From UBA6624 sp964517115 [NCBI: uncultured bacterium] (GTDB lineage Bacteria > UBP7 > UBA6624): DNA of 26,904 nt. The translations under genes and the position numbers were made by a program. Location of the stretch: the NCBI GenBank assembly GCA_964517115.1, contig CAZFBE010000004.1:1-26904 (forward strand), in the 5' to 3' direction. Below are positions 14,979 to 23,634 of this stretch, piece by piece (position 1 is the first letter of the stretch; each line of letters starts with the position of its first letter). The notes beneath the pieces are model-generated. The model worked only from the letters and a program-made list of their open reading frames with translations, was not told the origin of the DNA and searched no databases.

Positions 14979-15815
14979 ATGTCTCAAAAAGTAAAATCTT
15001 TTTATAGCGACTATTTAGAAAACTCATACCCATCCCTGATGAGATTTTTAATCATAATTAAGCCTTTGTTTATTTTTGTTGGAATTTTTTACTCCTTGAA
15101 AGAACCTCAGGATTCAATTGTTTTTTGGCTTGTCTCTTTGTTGGTTTGTTTTTTCATGATTGTTTTCGGAACTGATATAGGTTTACATAGATATGATGCT
15201 CATAGGTCTTTTAAAACATCTTACCTAAAGAGACTTTTTTTGCTTTTCTTTTCAATACCATGCATGAGTGGGAGCCCTCTTCACTGGGCAGTTGTTCACA
15301 GAAAGCACCATGCAGAGTGCGACGGAGAGGAGGACCCTCATTCTCCGCATAATATCCCTTGGTGGAAGGTTTGGTTTTATTTACATCCTGCATATGAATT
15401 TGTGCCTTCTGAGAATAAGAAGTATTTTAGGGGTTTGATTTCAGATAAAACCTACCAGATTACTCATGCGTATTATTTCCCAATTGTTTTTGTTTATATT
15501 TTCTTAATTTGGAAGTTCTTTGGAGTTGAGTGGGTTTTTTTCGGGATGCTCATTCCTTCAGCAATTGTAGATATGCAGATGGCTTTTGTAAATGTTATTT
15601 GTCATGTTTACGGTTATGAAAATTACAAAACTGGAAAAAATTGTCATTCTAAAAATAATTGGCTTGTTCATTTTTTGACATTTTTCTCCTTTGGCCTACA
15701 TAACAACCACCATTGGGATCCTGGAAATCATAGGACTTCAAAAAAGAAAGGAGAGGTTGATCTTTCTGCCTGGATAATAGAGACATTTTTTTTAACCAAA
15801 GAAACTTCAAACTAA
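14979..15815 (+). CDS. Membrane fatty acyl desaturase (delta-9 / stearoyl-CoA type)
   Basis: The 278-residue integral membrane protein has hydrophobic segments near residues 23-40, 48-66, 83-97 and 165-200. The three histidine boxes of the di-iron desaturases are complete: HRYDAH (70-75), HRKHH (107-111) and HNNHH (241-245). Additional SCD-like context includes GSPLHWAVVHR and NVICHVYGYENYKTGKNCHSKNNWLV. It is expected to insert a double bond into an acyl chain using O2, implying an aerobic cell. It begins two bases after the flavoprotein stop, so the two are co-transcribed. Its 3' end overlaps the convergent hydrolase gene by 9 bases. Confidence 0.9.
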   Translation: MSQKVKSFYSDYLENSYPSLMRFLIIIKPLFIFVGIFYSLKEPQDSIVFWLVSLLVCFFMIVFGTDIGLHRYDAHRSFKTSYLKRLFLLFFSIPCMSGSPLHWAVVHRKHHAECDGEEDPHSPHNIPWWKVWFYLHPAYEFVPSENKKYFRGLISDKTYQITHAYYFPIVFVYIFLIWKFFGVEWVFFGMLIPSAIVDMQMAFVNVICHVYGYENYKTGKNCHSKNNWLVHFLTFFSFGLHNNHHWDPGNHRTSKKKGEVDLSAWIIETFFLTKETSN

Positions 15816-16526
15816 AATACTGTAGCCTTCAACCATCTTTTCTACAAAATCTTTTGGATCTTTTGTAAAGGGGGCATGCCTTGACTTAAATTTATACAAG
15901 CAGCTTTTTTTAGAGTTTTCTTTAACCCATTCAGCTTGGCTTATTGGATTTATTTTGTCATAAATTCCATGCATCAAAAGGATTGGGATTGGAAATTTTT
16001 TTATTTTTTCTCCAAATCTAATATCAAACATATCCCATCTCAGGTTTGTTAAAAGTTCTTTGTCTGTTTTTCTGCACGACTCAGCAATTAAATCAATTTC
16101 TTTTTTTTCCCAGAATCTTTTCATTTCATTCAGTGTAGGGGTTATATGCCTTATGGGGTCATTGAAGTAATTTTCTATCCTCTTTCTAAGAACTTCTTTT
16201 GATGTTGATGAAGGTTTTTCTGAAGGGGATCCATTTATGAGAGAGGCAACCTTTATGCCCATAGCCCCATACTCATTTATTGTGTTTTGGAGAAGGAAAG
16301 ACCCCATTGACCAACCCGCAACGATGTCAGGTTTTTCTTTTTTTATGTATCTCTTCATCCAAATGCTAAGACCATAGAGGTTATTTGGCTCAGGGTTTTC
16401 TTCTCCATGTCCTGGAAGGTTTGGTGTTAATATTGTCCAGTTTTTTGGAAAATGCTGAATTAAAGGCTTCCATGTGATTTTATTCATTCCAGAGCCATGA
16501 ACTAAAGCACATTTCACTTTTTTCAT
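15807..16526 (-). CDS. Alpha/beta hydrolase, BioH-like carboxylesterase
   Basis: This 239-residue soluble hydrolase has the HGSG oxyanion segment near residues 10-13, the nucleophile elbow GWSMG (71-75, Ser73), an acidic residue in MHGIYDKINP (Asp190) and the catalytic histidine in SRHAPF (His217). The HAPF ending and GWSMG elbow are typical of BioH, the pimeloyl-ACP methyl ester esterase of biotin synthesis. No bio genes are nearby, so either BioH function at an orphan locus or esterase action on products of the adjacent lipid genes is possible. It is transcribed away from gcvT across a 35-base spacer and converges on the desaturase with a 9-base overlap. Confidence 0.78.
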   Translation of the reverse strand: MKKVKCALVHGSGMNKITWKPLIQHFPKNWTILTPNLPGHGEENPEPNNLYGLSIWMKRYIKKEKPDIVAGWSMGSFLLQNTINEYGAMGIKVASLINGSPSEKPSSTSKEVLRKRIENYFNDPIRHITPTLNEMKRFWEKKEIDLIAESCRKTDKELLTNLRWDMFDIRFGEKIKKFPIPILLMHGIYDKINPISQAEWVKENSKKSCLYKFKSRHAPFTKDPKDFVEKMVEGYSILV

Positions 16527-16549
16527 ATCTTTATCCTAGAGTAAATGTT

Positions 16550-16555
16550 TAGAAT
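16550..16555 (+). promoter_or_regulatory. Candidate -10 box (TAGAAT) before gcvT
   Basis: TAGAAT (context GTTTAGAATTAATC) lies 6 bases before ATG 16562 in the 35-base divergent spacer between the BioH-like gene and gcvT. No Shine-Dalgarno sequence precedes the ATG. If functional, the box would give a leaderless gcvT transcript. No glycine riboswitch could fit in 35 bases. Confidence 0.3.
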
Positions 16556-16561
16556 TAATCT

Positions 16562-17623
16562 ATGCTAAAAAGAACCCCTTTATTTAACATTCAGTCAAGG
16601 TTGGGGGGGAAGTTCGGACCTTTTGGAAAATGGGAGATGCCACTGTGGTTTCCAGAGGGGATAAAGAAAGAGGTAATGGCTGTTAGGCAAAGGGCAGGCA
16701 TTTTTGATGTTAGCCACATGGGGGAATTTTTAATTTCAGGAAAAGGGTCTTTGGATTTTTTGCAAAATCTTTTGACAAATGATCTTTCAAAAGTAGAACT
16801 AAATAAAGCCCAATATAACCTAATGCTAAACCCTTCAGGAGGAGTTATAGATGACCTTATTGTTTATAGGGTAGGTCTTGATGAGTGGAGGCTTGTTGTT
16901 AATGCTTCAAATGTGAAAGAAGACAAAGATTGGATTTGCAAAAATTTAGCTTCAGATGTAACTTTTAGAGACGAGAGTGATGATTGGGGATTGATTGCAA
17001 TCCAGGGGCCAGAAAGCGAGGGTATTTTAGGAAATTTTTGTTCTGACATCTCTAAATTAAAAAGGTTTGAATTAAGAAAAACTGAAATTAATGAAGTTAA
17101 AGTAGAGATTGCCAGAACTGGATACACGGGAGAAGATGGTTTTGAAATATTTGTCAGGCCCATGGAAGCTTCAGTTTTGTACGAACAATTTACAGACATG
17201 GGCGTTAGTCCAATTGGCCTAGGCGCAAGAGATGCACTTAGGCTCGAAGTTTGCTACCCGCTTCATGGCCATGAGATTTCTCCAGACATCAATCCTTTAG
17301 AAGCTGGGTTGGGTTGGGCTGTAAAGCTTGAAAAAGGTGATTTTGTAGGTAGAGATAATCTTCTTTCCTATAAAGAAAAAAATCCAAAAAGAGAGATAGT
17401 TGCTCTTTTTCCAGAAGTTCCAGTTAGAGAAGGAGCTGAGGTTTATTTAAAGGACTCTTTGGTCGGGAAGATTACAAGTGGCCTTTTTTCTCCAACCCTA
17501 GAGAAGCCTATAGCATTAGCATTATTAGAAAATTTTGATAAAAAAAACAAAGATCTTGTAATTAAAAAGGGAAAAAGGTTTAAGATTGCTAAGTTGTGCG
17601 AAAAGCCTTTTTATAGGAGATAA
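16562..17623 (+). CDS. gcvT: Glycine cleavage system T protein (aminomethyltransferase)
   Basis: GcvT transfers the methylene group from aminomethyl-lipoyl-GcvH to tetrahydrofolate, releasing ammonia. The 353-residue protein shows the N-terminal WEMPLWFPEGIKKEVMAVRQRAGIFDVSHMGE block, NPSGGVIDDLIVYR with the catalytic aspartate, ARTGYTGEDGFEIF near residues 183-196, and GARDALRLEVCYPLHGHE near 222-239. Length is normal. It is the first gene of the gcvT-gcvH-gcvP-lplA operon; gcvH starts three bases after its stop. Confidence 0.96.
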   Translation: MLKRTPLFNIQSRLGGKFGPFGKWEMPLWFPEGIKKEVMAVRQRAGIFDVSHMGEFLISGKGSLDFLQNLLTNDLSKVELNKAQYNLMLNPSGGVIDDLIVYRVGLDEWRLVVNASNVKEDKDWICKNLASDVTFRDESDDWGLIAIQGPESEGILGNFCSDISKLKRFELRKTEINEVKVEIARTGYTGEDGFEIFVRPMEASVLYEQFTDMGVSPIGLGARDALRLEVCYPLHGHEISPDINPLEAGLGWAVKLEKGDFVGRDNLLSYKEKNPKREIVALFPEVPVREGAEVYLKDSLVGKITSGLFSPTLEKPIALALLENFDKKNKDLVIKKGKRFKIAKLCEKPFYRR

Positions 17624-17626
17624 TTT

Positions 17627-17986
17627 ATGCTTTATTCAAAAACACATGAATGGTTTGATCCAACTTTAAAAAAAGTTGGTATAACAGATTATGCTCAAAA
17701 ATCTTTAGGAGATTTAACCTATATTGAAATTTTAGTTGAGGAGGGTGATGATGTTTCTGTTGGAGATGAAATTGCAGAAATAGACAGTGTTAAAACTAGT
17801 GAGGTTGTTTATTCTCCAATCTCCGGAACAATCTCTGATATTAACGATCTTCTTGAGGGGGATCCCTCTATTGTGAATTCTTCTGCAGAAAATGATGGAT
17901 GGCTTGTTTCTTTTTCAGCTTGTGGTGATGAGGAAGGATTGATGAGCAGTTCTGATTATGAGGAGCATAAAAAAGAAGACCATTAG
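17627..17986 (+). CDS. gcvH: Glycine cleavage system H protein
   Basis: GcvH is the lipoylated carrier shuttling the aminomethyl group between P and T proteins. The 119-residue protein starts with SKTHEWFDP and has GITDYAQKSLGDLTYIEI. The lipoyl lysine is Lys56 in EIDSVKTSEVVYSPISG; the usual ESVKA context is DSVKTS here, a conservative change. It is immediately followed by gcvP (the next base) and shares an operon with lplA, which probably lipoylates Lys56. Confidence 0.95.
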   Translation: MLYSKTHEWFDPTLKKVGITDYAQKSLGDLTYIEILVEEGDDVSVGDEIAEIDSVKTSEVVYSPISGTISDINDLLEGDPSIVNSSAENDGWLVSFSACGDEEGLMSSSDYEEHKKEDH

Positions 17987-20803
17987 ATGACTTTCTCTAA
18001 AAGGCATATTGGCATAACAGGGCCTCAAGAAGCTTCAATGCTTAAGAAGCTCGGATTTTCTTCGACTGAATCTTTGTCTAAAAAGATTATTCCTAGTTCA
18101 ATATTTTTTAATGAAAAATTAAATCTTGAAAAAGCTTTGAGCGAGCATGATGCTGAGGTTTTGATTAAGGCAATACTAGACAAAAACAAGATTTTCAAAT
18201 CTTTTATTGGAATGGGTTACTCTTCCACGATATTGCCCAATCTCATAAAAAGAAATATATTAGAGAATCCTGGATGGTATACACAATACACGCCTTATCA
18301 GGCGGAGATATCTCAAGGAAGGTTGGAAATGCTTTTTAATTTTCAAACAATGGTTTCTGATCTAACTGGACTTGAGGTTTCAAATTCTTCATTACTTGAT
18401 GAATCAACTGCAGCAGCTGAAGCGATGATTATGAGTTTCAACCTGCAAAGGAAAAGAAACAAGAACAAATATCTAGTTCATTCAAGATGTCACCCACAAA
18501 CTATAGAGGTTTTAAAAACAAGAGCGGAACCTTTAGGGGTGTTAATCGAGATATTTGATTCTCCTTCCTCAAAGGGTATGTTTTCTGATGATGTTTTTGG
18601 TTTGATTTTACAGACACCGGATACTGATGGGAAAATCTTAGGGGGTTGCTCTTTGCTTATAAAAGAAGCTCAGCAGAGAAATGTTATTGTTACCATTGCT
18701 ACAGATTTAATGGCACTGACCCTTATTGAATCTCCTGGGCATCTTGGAGCAGATATAGCTATTGGCAGTGCTCAGAGACTAGGGGTTCCTTTGGGGTTTG
18801 GTGGACCACATGCTGCATTTTTTGCAACTAAGGGTAAATACAAAAGGAAGATACCCGGAAGGGTTGTAGGGCTTTCTGTTGACAGTCAAGGCAATCCAGC
18901 TTACCGCCTTTCGCTTCAAAGCAGAGAGCAGCATATAAGAAGAGAAAGAGCTACTAGCAATATTTGTACAAGCCAGGTTCTTCTCGCTGTTATTTCTGCT
19001 GCTTATGCGATGTATCATGGCCCAGAAGGCTTAAAGAGGATCTCGACAAGGATAAACAGCTTGATGAATGATTTTTATTGTTCTCTTGTTTCTTCGGGAA
19101 TAAAACCTGAAAATTCTACTTTTTTTGACACAATAAAAATTCCCTGCAATGCTGATGAAATCTATAAAAAAGCATTAGAGAAAAAGATAAACATTAGAAA
19201 GTTTGACAAATCTTTTGTTGGGGTTTCTTTTGACGAGCTTACAACGAAAGATGACGTGGACACACTCTTGGGAATTTTTGAAATTGACAGTTTTTCAAAT
19301 CCTAAAAACAATTCTTTTAAAAAAAGGTCTACTTTATTTTTAACTAATCCAGTTTTCAATAATTTTCACAGTGAACACAAGATGCTTAGATATTTAAAGT
19401 CTCTCGAAAACAAAGATTTAAGCCTAACTTCTTCAATGATTCCTTTAGGCTCTTGCACAATGAAGTTAAATCCTTCAACATGTATGTATCCTGTTTCATG
19501 GCCTAAAAACGGAGGAATTCATCCTTTTTCTCCTGCAGGCCAAACAAAAGGCTACCAACATCTTATATCCTCTCTTGAATCTTTTTTGTGCGAGATAACC
19601 GGTTTTGAAGGCTGCTCTCTACAGCCGAATGCTGGTTCTCAGGGAGAATATGCAGGGCTTCTTTGTATAAGAGATTACCATTTGAAAAGGGGTGAGGGGC
19701 ATAGGGATATTTGCCTTATTCCAAATTCTGCACATGGAACAAATCCTGCAAGTGCTGTTATGGCTGGTTTTAAAGTGAAAGTTATTGACTGTGATAAGCA
19801 TGGAAATGTAAACTTTAAAGACCTCAAGAAAAAATGCCAGGATTATTCAGATCGCATTGGAGCATTAATGATTACATATCCTTCAACTCACGGTGTTTTT
19901 GAAGACAAGATTAGAGAGATTGCTGATTTGGTCCACAATGCAGGTGGTCAGATTTACATGGATGGTGCAAATATGAATGCACAAGTAGGTTTATGTAGGC
20001 CTGGTGATTATGGCATGGACGTTTGTCATCTAAACCTTCACAAAACCTTTTGCATTCCTCATGGAGGAGGGGGTCCTGGAATTGGTCCAATATGTGTCGC
20101 AGAGCATCTTAAAGAGCATTTGCCCGGCCATTCTATTGTTGATACGGGATTTGATGGCAAGCAGGTTTCTTCGGCCCCTTGGGGCAGTGCGTCTATTTTG
20201 TGTATACCTTATTTATACATAAAGATGATGGGTTTTGATGGCTTGAAAAAAGCTACTGAAATTGCAATACTGAATGCAAATTATTTAATGGATAGGCTTG
20301 AGGCTAGTTATCAGGTTCTCTACAAAGATGTAACTGGAAGTGTTGCTCATGAGTTTATTTTAGATTTGAGAGAAATTGAGTCCAGAACAGGAATTACTGT
20401 TACTGATGTTGCAAAAAGATTGATGGACTACGGTTTTCATGCCCCCACAGTTTCTTTCCCTGTTCCAGGGACCATCATGATTGAACCTACCGAAAGTGAA
20501 GACAAGGATGAACTGGACAGGTTTGCAGAAGCTTTGATTTCAATAAAGAAGGAAATTGACGAAGTTGAAAATGGAGATTATCCAAAAGACAACAATGTCC
20601 TGAAGAATGCTCCACATACAGCGCAAATGATTGCAAGCGAGAATTGGGAATATTCCTACAATAGAGAAAAAGCTTTTTATCCTCTTGAATGGGTTAGGGA
20701 AAGAAAATTCTATCCTTCTGTTTCAAGGATTGACGAAACGTTTGGGGATAGAAATTTCATTTGCACATGCCCTCCAGTAGAGAGTTTTGACATTGAAGAT
20801 TAA
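17987..20803 (+). CDS. gcvP: Glycine dehydrogenase (decarboxylating), single-chain P protein
   Basis: The P protein decarboxylates glycine with PLP and loads the aminomethyl group on lipoyl-GcvH. At 938 residues it is the fused single-chain form, not the GcvPA/GcvPB pair found in Firmicutes and many others. The N-terminal half has RHIG near the start and GMGYSSTILPNLIKRNILENPGWYTQYTPYQAEISQGR-type sequence (for example YTPYQAEISQGRLE). The C-terminal half has PLGSCTMKLN, QPNAGSQGEYAGL, and HLNLHKTFCIPHGGGGPG with PLP-binding Lys686. It starts directly after gcvH and overlaps lplA by 17 bases. Confidence 0.97.
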   Translation: MTFSKRHIGITGPQEASMLKKLGFSSTESLSKKIIPSSIFFNEKLNLEKALSEHDAEVLIKAILDKNKIFKSFIGMGYSSTILPNLIKRNILENPGWYTQYTPYQAEISQGRLEMLFNFQTMVSDLTGLEVSNSSLLDESTAAAEAMIMSFNLQRKRNKNKYLVHSRCHPQTIEVLKTRAEPLGVLIEIFDSPSSKGMFSDDVFGLILQTPDTDGKILGGCSLLIKEAQQRNVIVTIATDLMALTLIESPGHLGADIAIGSAQRLGVPLGFGGPHAAFFATKGKYKRKIPGRVVGLSVDSQGNPAYRLSLQSREQHIRRERATSNICTSQVLLAVISAAYAMYHGPEGLKRISTRINSLMNDFYCSLVSSGIKPENSTFFDTIKIPCNADEIYKKALEKKINIRKFDKSFVGVSFDELTTKDDVDTLLGIFEIDSFSNPKNNSFKKRSTLFLTNPVFNNFHSEHKMLRYLKSLENKDLSLTSSMIPLGSCTMKLNPSTCMYPVSWPKNGGIHPFSPAGQTKGYQHLISSLESFLCEITGFEGCSLQPNAGSQGEYAGLLCIRDYHLKRGEGHRDICLIPNSAHGTNPASAVMAGFKVKVIDCDKHGNVNFKDLKKKCQDYSDRIGALMITYPSTHGVFEDKIREIADLVHNAGGQIYMDGANMNAQVGLCRPGDYGMDVCHLNLHKTFCIPHGGGGPGIGPICVAEHLKEHLPGHSIVDTGFDGKQVSSAPWGSASILCIPYLYIKMMGFDGLKKATEIAILNANYLMDRLEASYQVLYKDVTGSVAHEFILDLREIESRTGITVTDVAKRLMDYGFHAPTVSFPVPGTIMIEPTESEDKDELDRFAEALISIKKEIDEVENGDYPKDNNVLKNAPHTAQMIASENWEYSYNREKAFYPLEWVRERKFYPSVSRIDETFGDRNFICTCPPVESFDIED

Positions 20804-21533
20804 TTGCTTGGACTATTCGGCAGAAGATCCAAAAATTGACCTAAGCATAGAGGAATGCCTTCTTGAAGATGTGAAATCAAATCCAGACAATGTTTGGTTA
20901 AGGTTCTGGAGGGGTAGGGATTCTGTCATAGTTGGTAAATCACAGGATATCGAAGAAGTTTGCAATATTGAAAAATGTATTGAGGATGAAGTCGGTGTTT
21001 ACAGGAGGTTTAGTGGAGGAGGTGCTGTTTTTCATGATTTTGGCAACTTGAATATAGCAATAGCGCTGGATAGGAAAAAATGGAACTTGCCTCTCGATCC
21101 AAAAAAATCCTTTGAATGGCTTTCTGTCATTATCCAAAGATTTTTAAACAAGAATGGCTTAAGCAGTTCTACGGGAAGAATTAGTGATATCTTGGCTTCA
21201 AACGGAGGAGACTTTAAGAAGGTTTCTGGAACTGCTCAAGCAAGAAGAGGTTCTGCTCTTCTTTGGCATTCAACATTGATGATAGAGACTCCTGTTGAAA
21301 GAATAGTGAGATACCTTCCAATCCCTCCTGATCGCCCAGGATTGAAACATGAAGACTACGTGACAAATTTAAAAAACCTAAATGTAAAAAAGAGTTTTGA
21401 ATCGGTCAAGACTGAGATAATGGATATATCCAAGGATTTTTTTCAACTGGATTGTCATTGTGTTGATTTTAGGTCTTCTGGAATGGAGAATCTCCCAACG
21501 ACAAGCTATTCAAACTTATTGGAAGGTTTTTAA
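20787..21533 (+). CDS. lplA: Lipoate-protein ligase A family
   Basis: This 248-residue enzyme belongs to the biotin/lipoate ligase fold. It has the hallmark RRFSGGGAVFHDFGNLN (residues 73-89), the KVSGTAQARRGSALLWHSTLMI segment (145-166) with the conserved lysine and HxTL strand, and WLRFWRGRDSVIVGKSQ near 37-52. It should attach lipoate to GcvH, encoded two genes upstream. No ATG lies near the N-terminus: I take TTG 20787, which overlaps gcvP by 17 bases; TTG 20793 and TTG 20808 are alternatives. The short C-terminal part lacks the large accessory domain of E. coli LplA. Octanoyltransferase activity (LipM-like) is the main alternative. Confidence 0.87.
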   Translation: MTLKINCLDYSAEDPKIDLSIEECLLEDVKSNPDNVWLRFWRGRDSVIVGKSQDIEEVCNIEKCIEDEVGVYRRFSGGGAVFHDFGNLNIAIALDRKKWNLPLDPKKSFEWLSVIIQRFLNKNGLSSSTGRISDILASNGGDFKKVSGTAQARRGSALLWHSTLMIETPVERIVRYLPIPPDRPGLKHEDYVTNLKNLNVKKSFESVKTEIMDISKDFFQLDCHCVDFRSSGMENLPTTSYSNLLEGF

Positions 21534-22232
21534 ACTTTCTTTGTTCTTTGAAAGCGCAAGGTAAACAAAAGACATTGTAAGGATTTGGATTGGTGCTAAT
21601 GCCATCCCCAGGGCTATTCCTAGAGCTGTATTTACAAGTTCTCCAATTGAGTAAAGGAGCCCACTTCCTAGTGCGGTCATTATCCCCACCAAGATCAATA
21701 TTCCAAAAAAACTCCACCATTTGCCTTTCACCAAGCCAATGCTTGTCGCTATAGGGGTCCATCCTGCAGATTTTTCATTTACAACCACATACGCCCAGAG
21801 AGACGTTGCAACACCAAACCAAATTAGTACAGGTGTAAAAAAACCAACAGTTACTACAAGCAATATTACCATTGGTATGAGGGTTATCATGTAGAGCAAT
21901 CCTGTAAGTAACCATGGTCCAATAATATTAAAAGTTTCATTGAAGTTTTCTAAAAATGGAACTGATTCTTCTCCTTTTGCTTTTCTTAAGGCTATTTGAG
22001 CTGATAGCACAGTGCCAACCAGGGTGAAAAATATGCAAAATAGGATTGGGGGGCTCACCCAGACTTCTACAGGCAATTTCGCCATAAGCAACTCTTGTTC
22101 CTTTTCAGGCATAAATCCATGAACCCCTGTTTTTAGATAAAAAATTAGAGATGGTATAAAGGCTACTAGCCATATTGGAAGGAAACAGTCTAAATCTAAA
22201 AATTTCTCAAATGCTTTCTGTATATATTTCAT
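21516..22232 (-). CDS. Multi-pass membrane protein of unknown function (DUF4013-like)
   Basis: The 238-residue protein has about five or six hydrophobic segments (near residues 15-33, 58-80, 100-128, 130-150, 172-195, 198-228) and no catalytic motif that I recognise. A small-residue and glycine-rich C-terminal hairpin (IGELVNTALGIALGMALAPIQILTM) recalls DUF4013/GDPD-membrane-domain-like families, a weak resemblance. Its ATG overlaps the fumC stop by one base (TAATG on the minus strand), so it is translationally coupled to fumC. The 3' end overlaps the convergent lplA gene by 18 bases. Confidence 0.7.
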   Translation of the reverse strand: MKYIQKAFEKFLDLDCFLPIWLVAFIPSLIFYLKTGVHGFMPEKEQELLMAKLPVEVWVSPPILFCIFFTLVGTVLSAQIALRKAKGEESVPFLENFNETFNIIGPWLLTGLLYMITLIPMVILLVVTVGFFTPVLIWFGVATSLWAYVVVNEKSAGWTPIATSIGLVKGKWWSFFGILILVGIMTALGSGLLYSIGELVNTALGIALGMALAPIQILTMSFVYLALSKNKESLKTFQ

Positions 22233-23602
22233 TATTCAGAAAGTTTTTTTGGATCCATTGCCTTTTTGAGTTCGTCTTTGCTTAAGTTTGTCATTTCTAA
22301 TGCAACATCAATGATGTTTCTTTTTTCATCATAAGCTTTTTTTGCTATCTCGGATGCTTTCCCATATCCAATTATTGAGTTTAGTGCAGTTACTAGTATG
22401 GGGTTTTTCCATAGTCTTTCATTCATAAGATCTTCGTTGAACTCAATATCCCTCATCCCTTTTTCCGAAAGGGATATCATTGAGTTTGAAAGAAGTTCAA
22501 TTGATTCAAAAATGTTTTTTGAAATGAGTGGATAAGTTACATTTAGTTGAAAAGATCCCGAAGAGACTGCATTTGTTACAACATTGTCATTTCCTTGGAC
22601 CTGGAGGCATGCTTGACAAACTGCCTCAGGGATGACAGGATTGACTTTCCCAGGCATTATTGAGGATCCAGGTTGAAGTTTTGGTAACTTTATTTCAGAT
22701 ATTCCTGAAAGAGGGCCAGAATTCATCCACCTTAGGTCATTGGATATTTTATAAAGGCATGCTGAAAGGTTTTTTAAGCGAGAAGAGGTCATCAATAACG
22801 GCAAAGGGATAGACATCCCCAAGAAAGGTGTTTTGATTTGTTCTAAATTTAAGGATGTTTTTTTTGACATTATCTCTAAACAGGTTTTTGTAGACTCTTT
22901 CGATGAGTTGGCGCCTGATCCAACTGCTGTTCCCCCGAGGGGTAATTTTGATAATTTTTCTATTGATTCAACAATTTCATCTAAACAGTTTTCCAATCCG
23001 TATTTCCATGCATTGATTTCGTCTTCAACTTTTATAGGCAGAGCATCCATCAGGTGTGTTCTTCCTGTTTTTATCAGGCCTTTAGATTTTTTTGCTAGGG
23101 AATTTGTTTCGTTTATGAGTTTTTTTATAGAGGGTACAAGGTGGTTTTTTATAGCTAATGCAGTTGATATCTGTATTGCTGAGGGGATTACATCATTCGA
23201 TGATTGTCCTATGTTCAAATCATCATGTGGGTCTATTTTCAAATTTGCTATTTCCGAACTTCGCTTTGCTATCACCTCGTTTGCATTCATATGAGTGCTT
23301 GTTCCCGATCCTGTTTGAAAAACATCTATAGGAAATTGATTGATCCACTTTCCATCAATCACCTCTTGGCTAGCTTTTTGAATGGCTTGGGATTTTTTTT
23401 CATCCAACAAGCCCAAGGAACTATTGGATTGAGCCATTGATGACTTTATAAGGGCTATTGACGAAATAACGTGTGGAGAAATTTTTTGAGATGATATTCT
23501 GAAGTTTTTTATTGCAAGTTCTGTTTCTTTTCCATACAGGTTATTCATCTCTATACTTAATTCTATATCTATAGTTTTTTCAGTTTGTTCATAAAACAGC
23601 AA
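22232..23602 (-). CDS. fumC: Class II fumarate hydratase
   Basis: FumC interconverts fumarate and malate in the TCA cycle and needs no iron-sulfur cluster. Family motifs are FQTGSGTSTHMNANEVIA, NIGQSSNDVIPSAI, KTGRTHLMDALPIK, GGTAVGSGAN, and the signature GSSIMPGKVNPVIPEA. The frame is open to GTG 23683, but that start would run into the divergent gene. The segment TEKTIDIELSIEMNNLYGKET aligns with the usual EKDSLGEVEVPADALYGAQT N-terminus, so translation must start before it. TTG 23602 gives 456 residues, close to the family norm. ATG 23548 would lose the conserved start. No clear Shine-Dalgarno is seen. Confidence 0.9.
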   Translation of the reverse strand: MLFYEQTEKTIDIELSIEMNNLYGKETELAIKNFRISSQKISPHVISSIALIKSSMAQSNSSLGLLDEKKSQAIQKASQEVIDGKWINQFPIDVFQTGSGTSTHMNANEVIAKRSSEIANLKIDPHDDLNIGQSSNDVIPSAIQISTALAIKNHLVPSIKKLINETNSLAKKSKGLIKTGRTHLMDALPIKVEDEINAWKYGLENCLDEIVESIEKLSKLPLGGTAVGSGANSSKESTKTCLEIMSKKTSLNLEQIKTPFLGMSIPLPLLMTSSRLKNLSACLYKISNDLRWMNSGPLSGISEIKLPKLQPGSSIMPGKVNPVIPEAVCQACLQVQGNDNVVTNAVSSGSFQLNVTYPLISKNIFESIELLSNSMISLSEKGMRDIEFNEDLMNERLWKNPILVTALNSIIGYGKASEIAKKAYDEKRNIIDVALEMTNLSKDELKKAMDPKKLSE

Positions 23603-23610
23603 ACAAAATA

Positions 23611-23616
23611 TAGAAT
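23611..23616 (+). promoter_or_regulatory. Candidate -10 box (TAGAAT) in the fumC / NYN divergent spacer
   Basis: TATAGAATTTAG in the 32-base spacer contains the same TAGAAT hexamer seen before nadE, the flavoprotein gene and gcvT. It lies about 18 bases before the TTG start of the NYN gene. The opposite strand reads ATTCTATATTTTG and could contain the fumC -10. Both promoters would be very close or overlapping. Confidence 0.28.
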
Positions 23617-23634
23617 TTAGCCGGGGTTTTTGTT

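Noticed and set aside
14710-15033. A 107-codon minus-strand open frame across the flavoprotein-desaturase junction.
   Set aside because: It lies over two strongly supported genes, shows no motif and has the composition of a shadow frame.
15807-16526. Calling the alpha/beta hydrolase bioH outright.
   Set aside because: Motifs fit BioH, but no biotin genes are nearby and many esterases share the elbow, so only a family-level call is made.
16527-16561. Possible glycine riboswitch ahead of the gcv operon.
   Set aside because: Only 35 bases separate the divergent genes, far too short for a glycine aptamer, and no aptamer-like sequence is seen.
22833-23294. A 153-codon open frame on the plus strand opposite fumC.
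   Set aside because: It is the antisense shadow of clear FumC motifs, has low-complexity content and matches no family I recognise.
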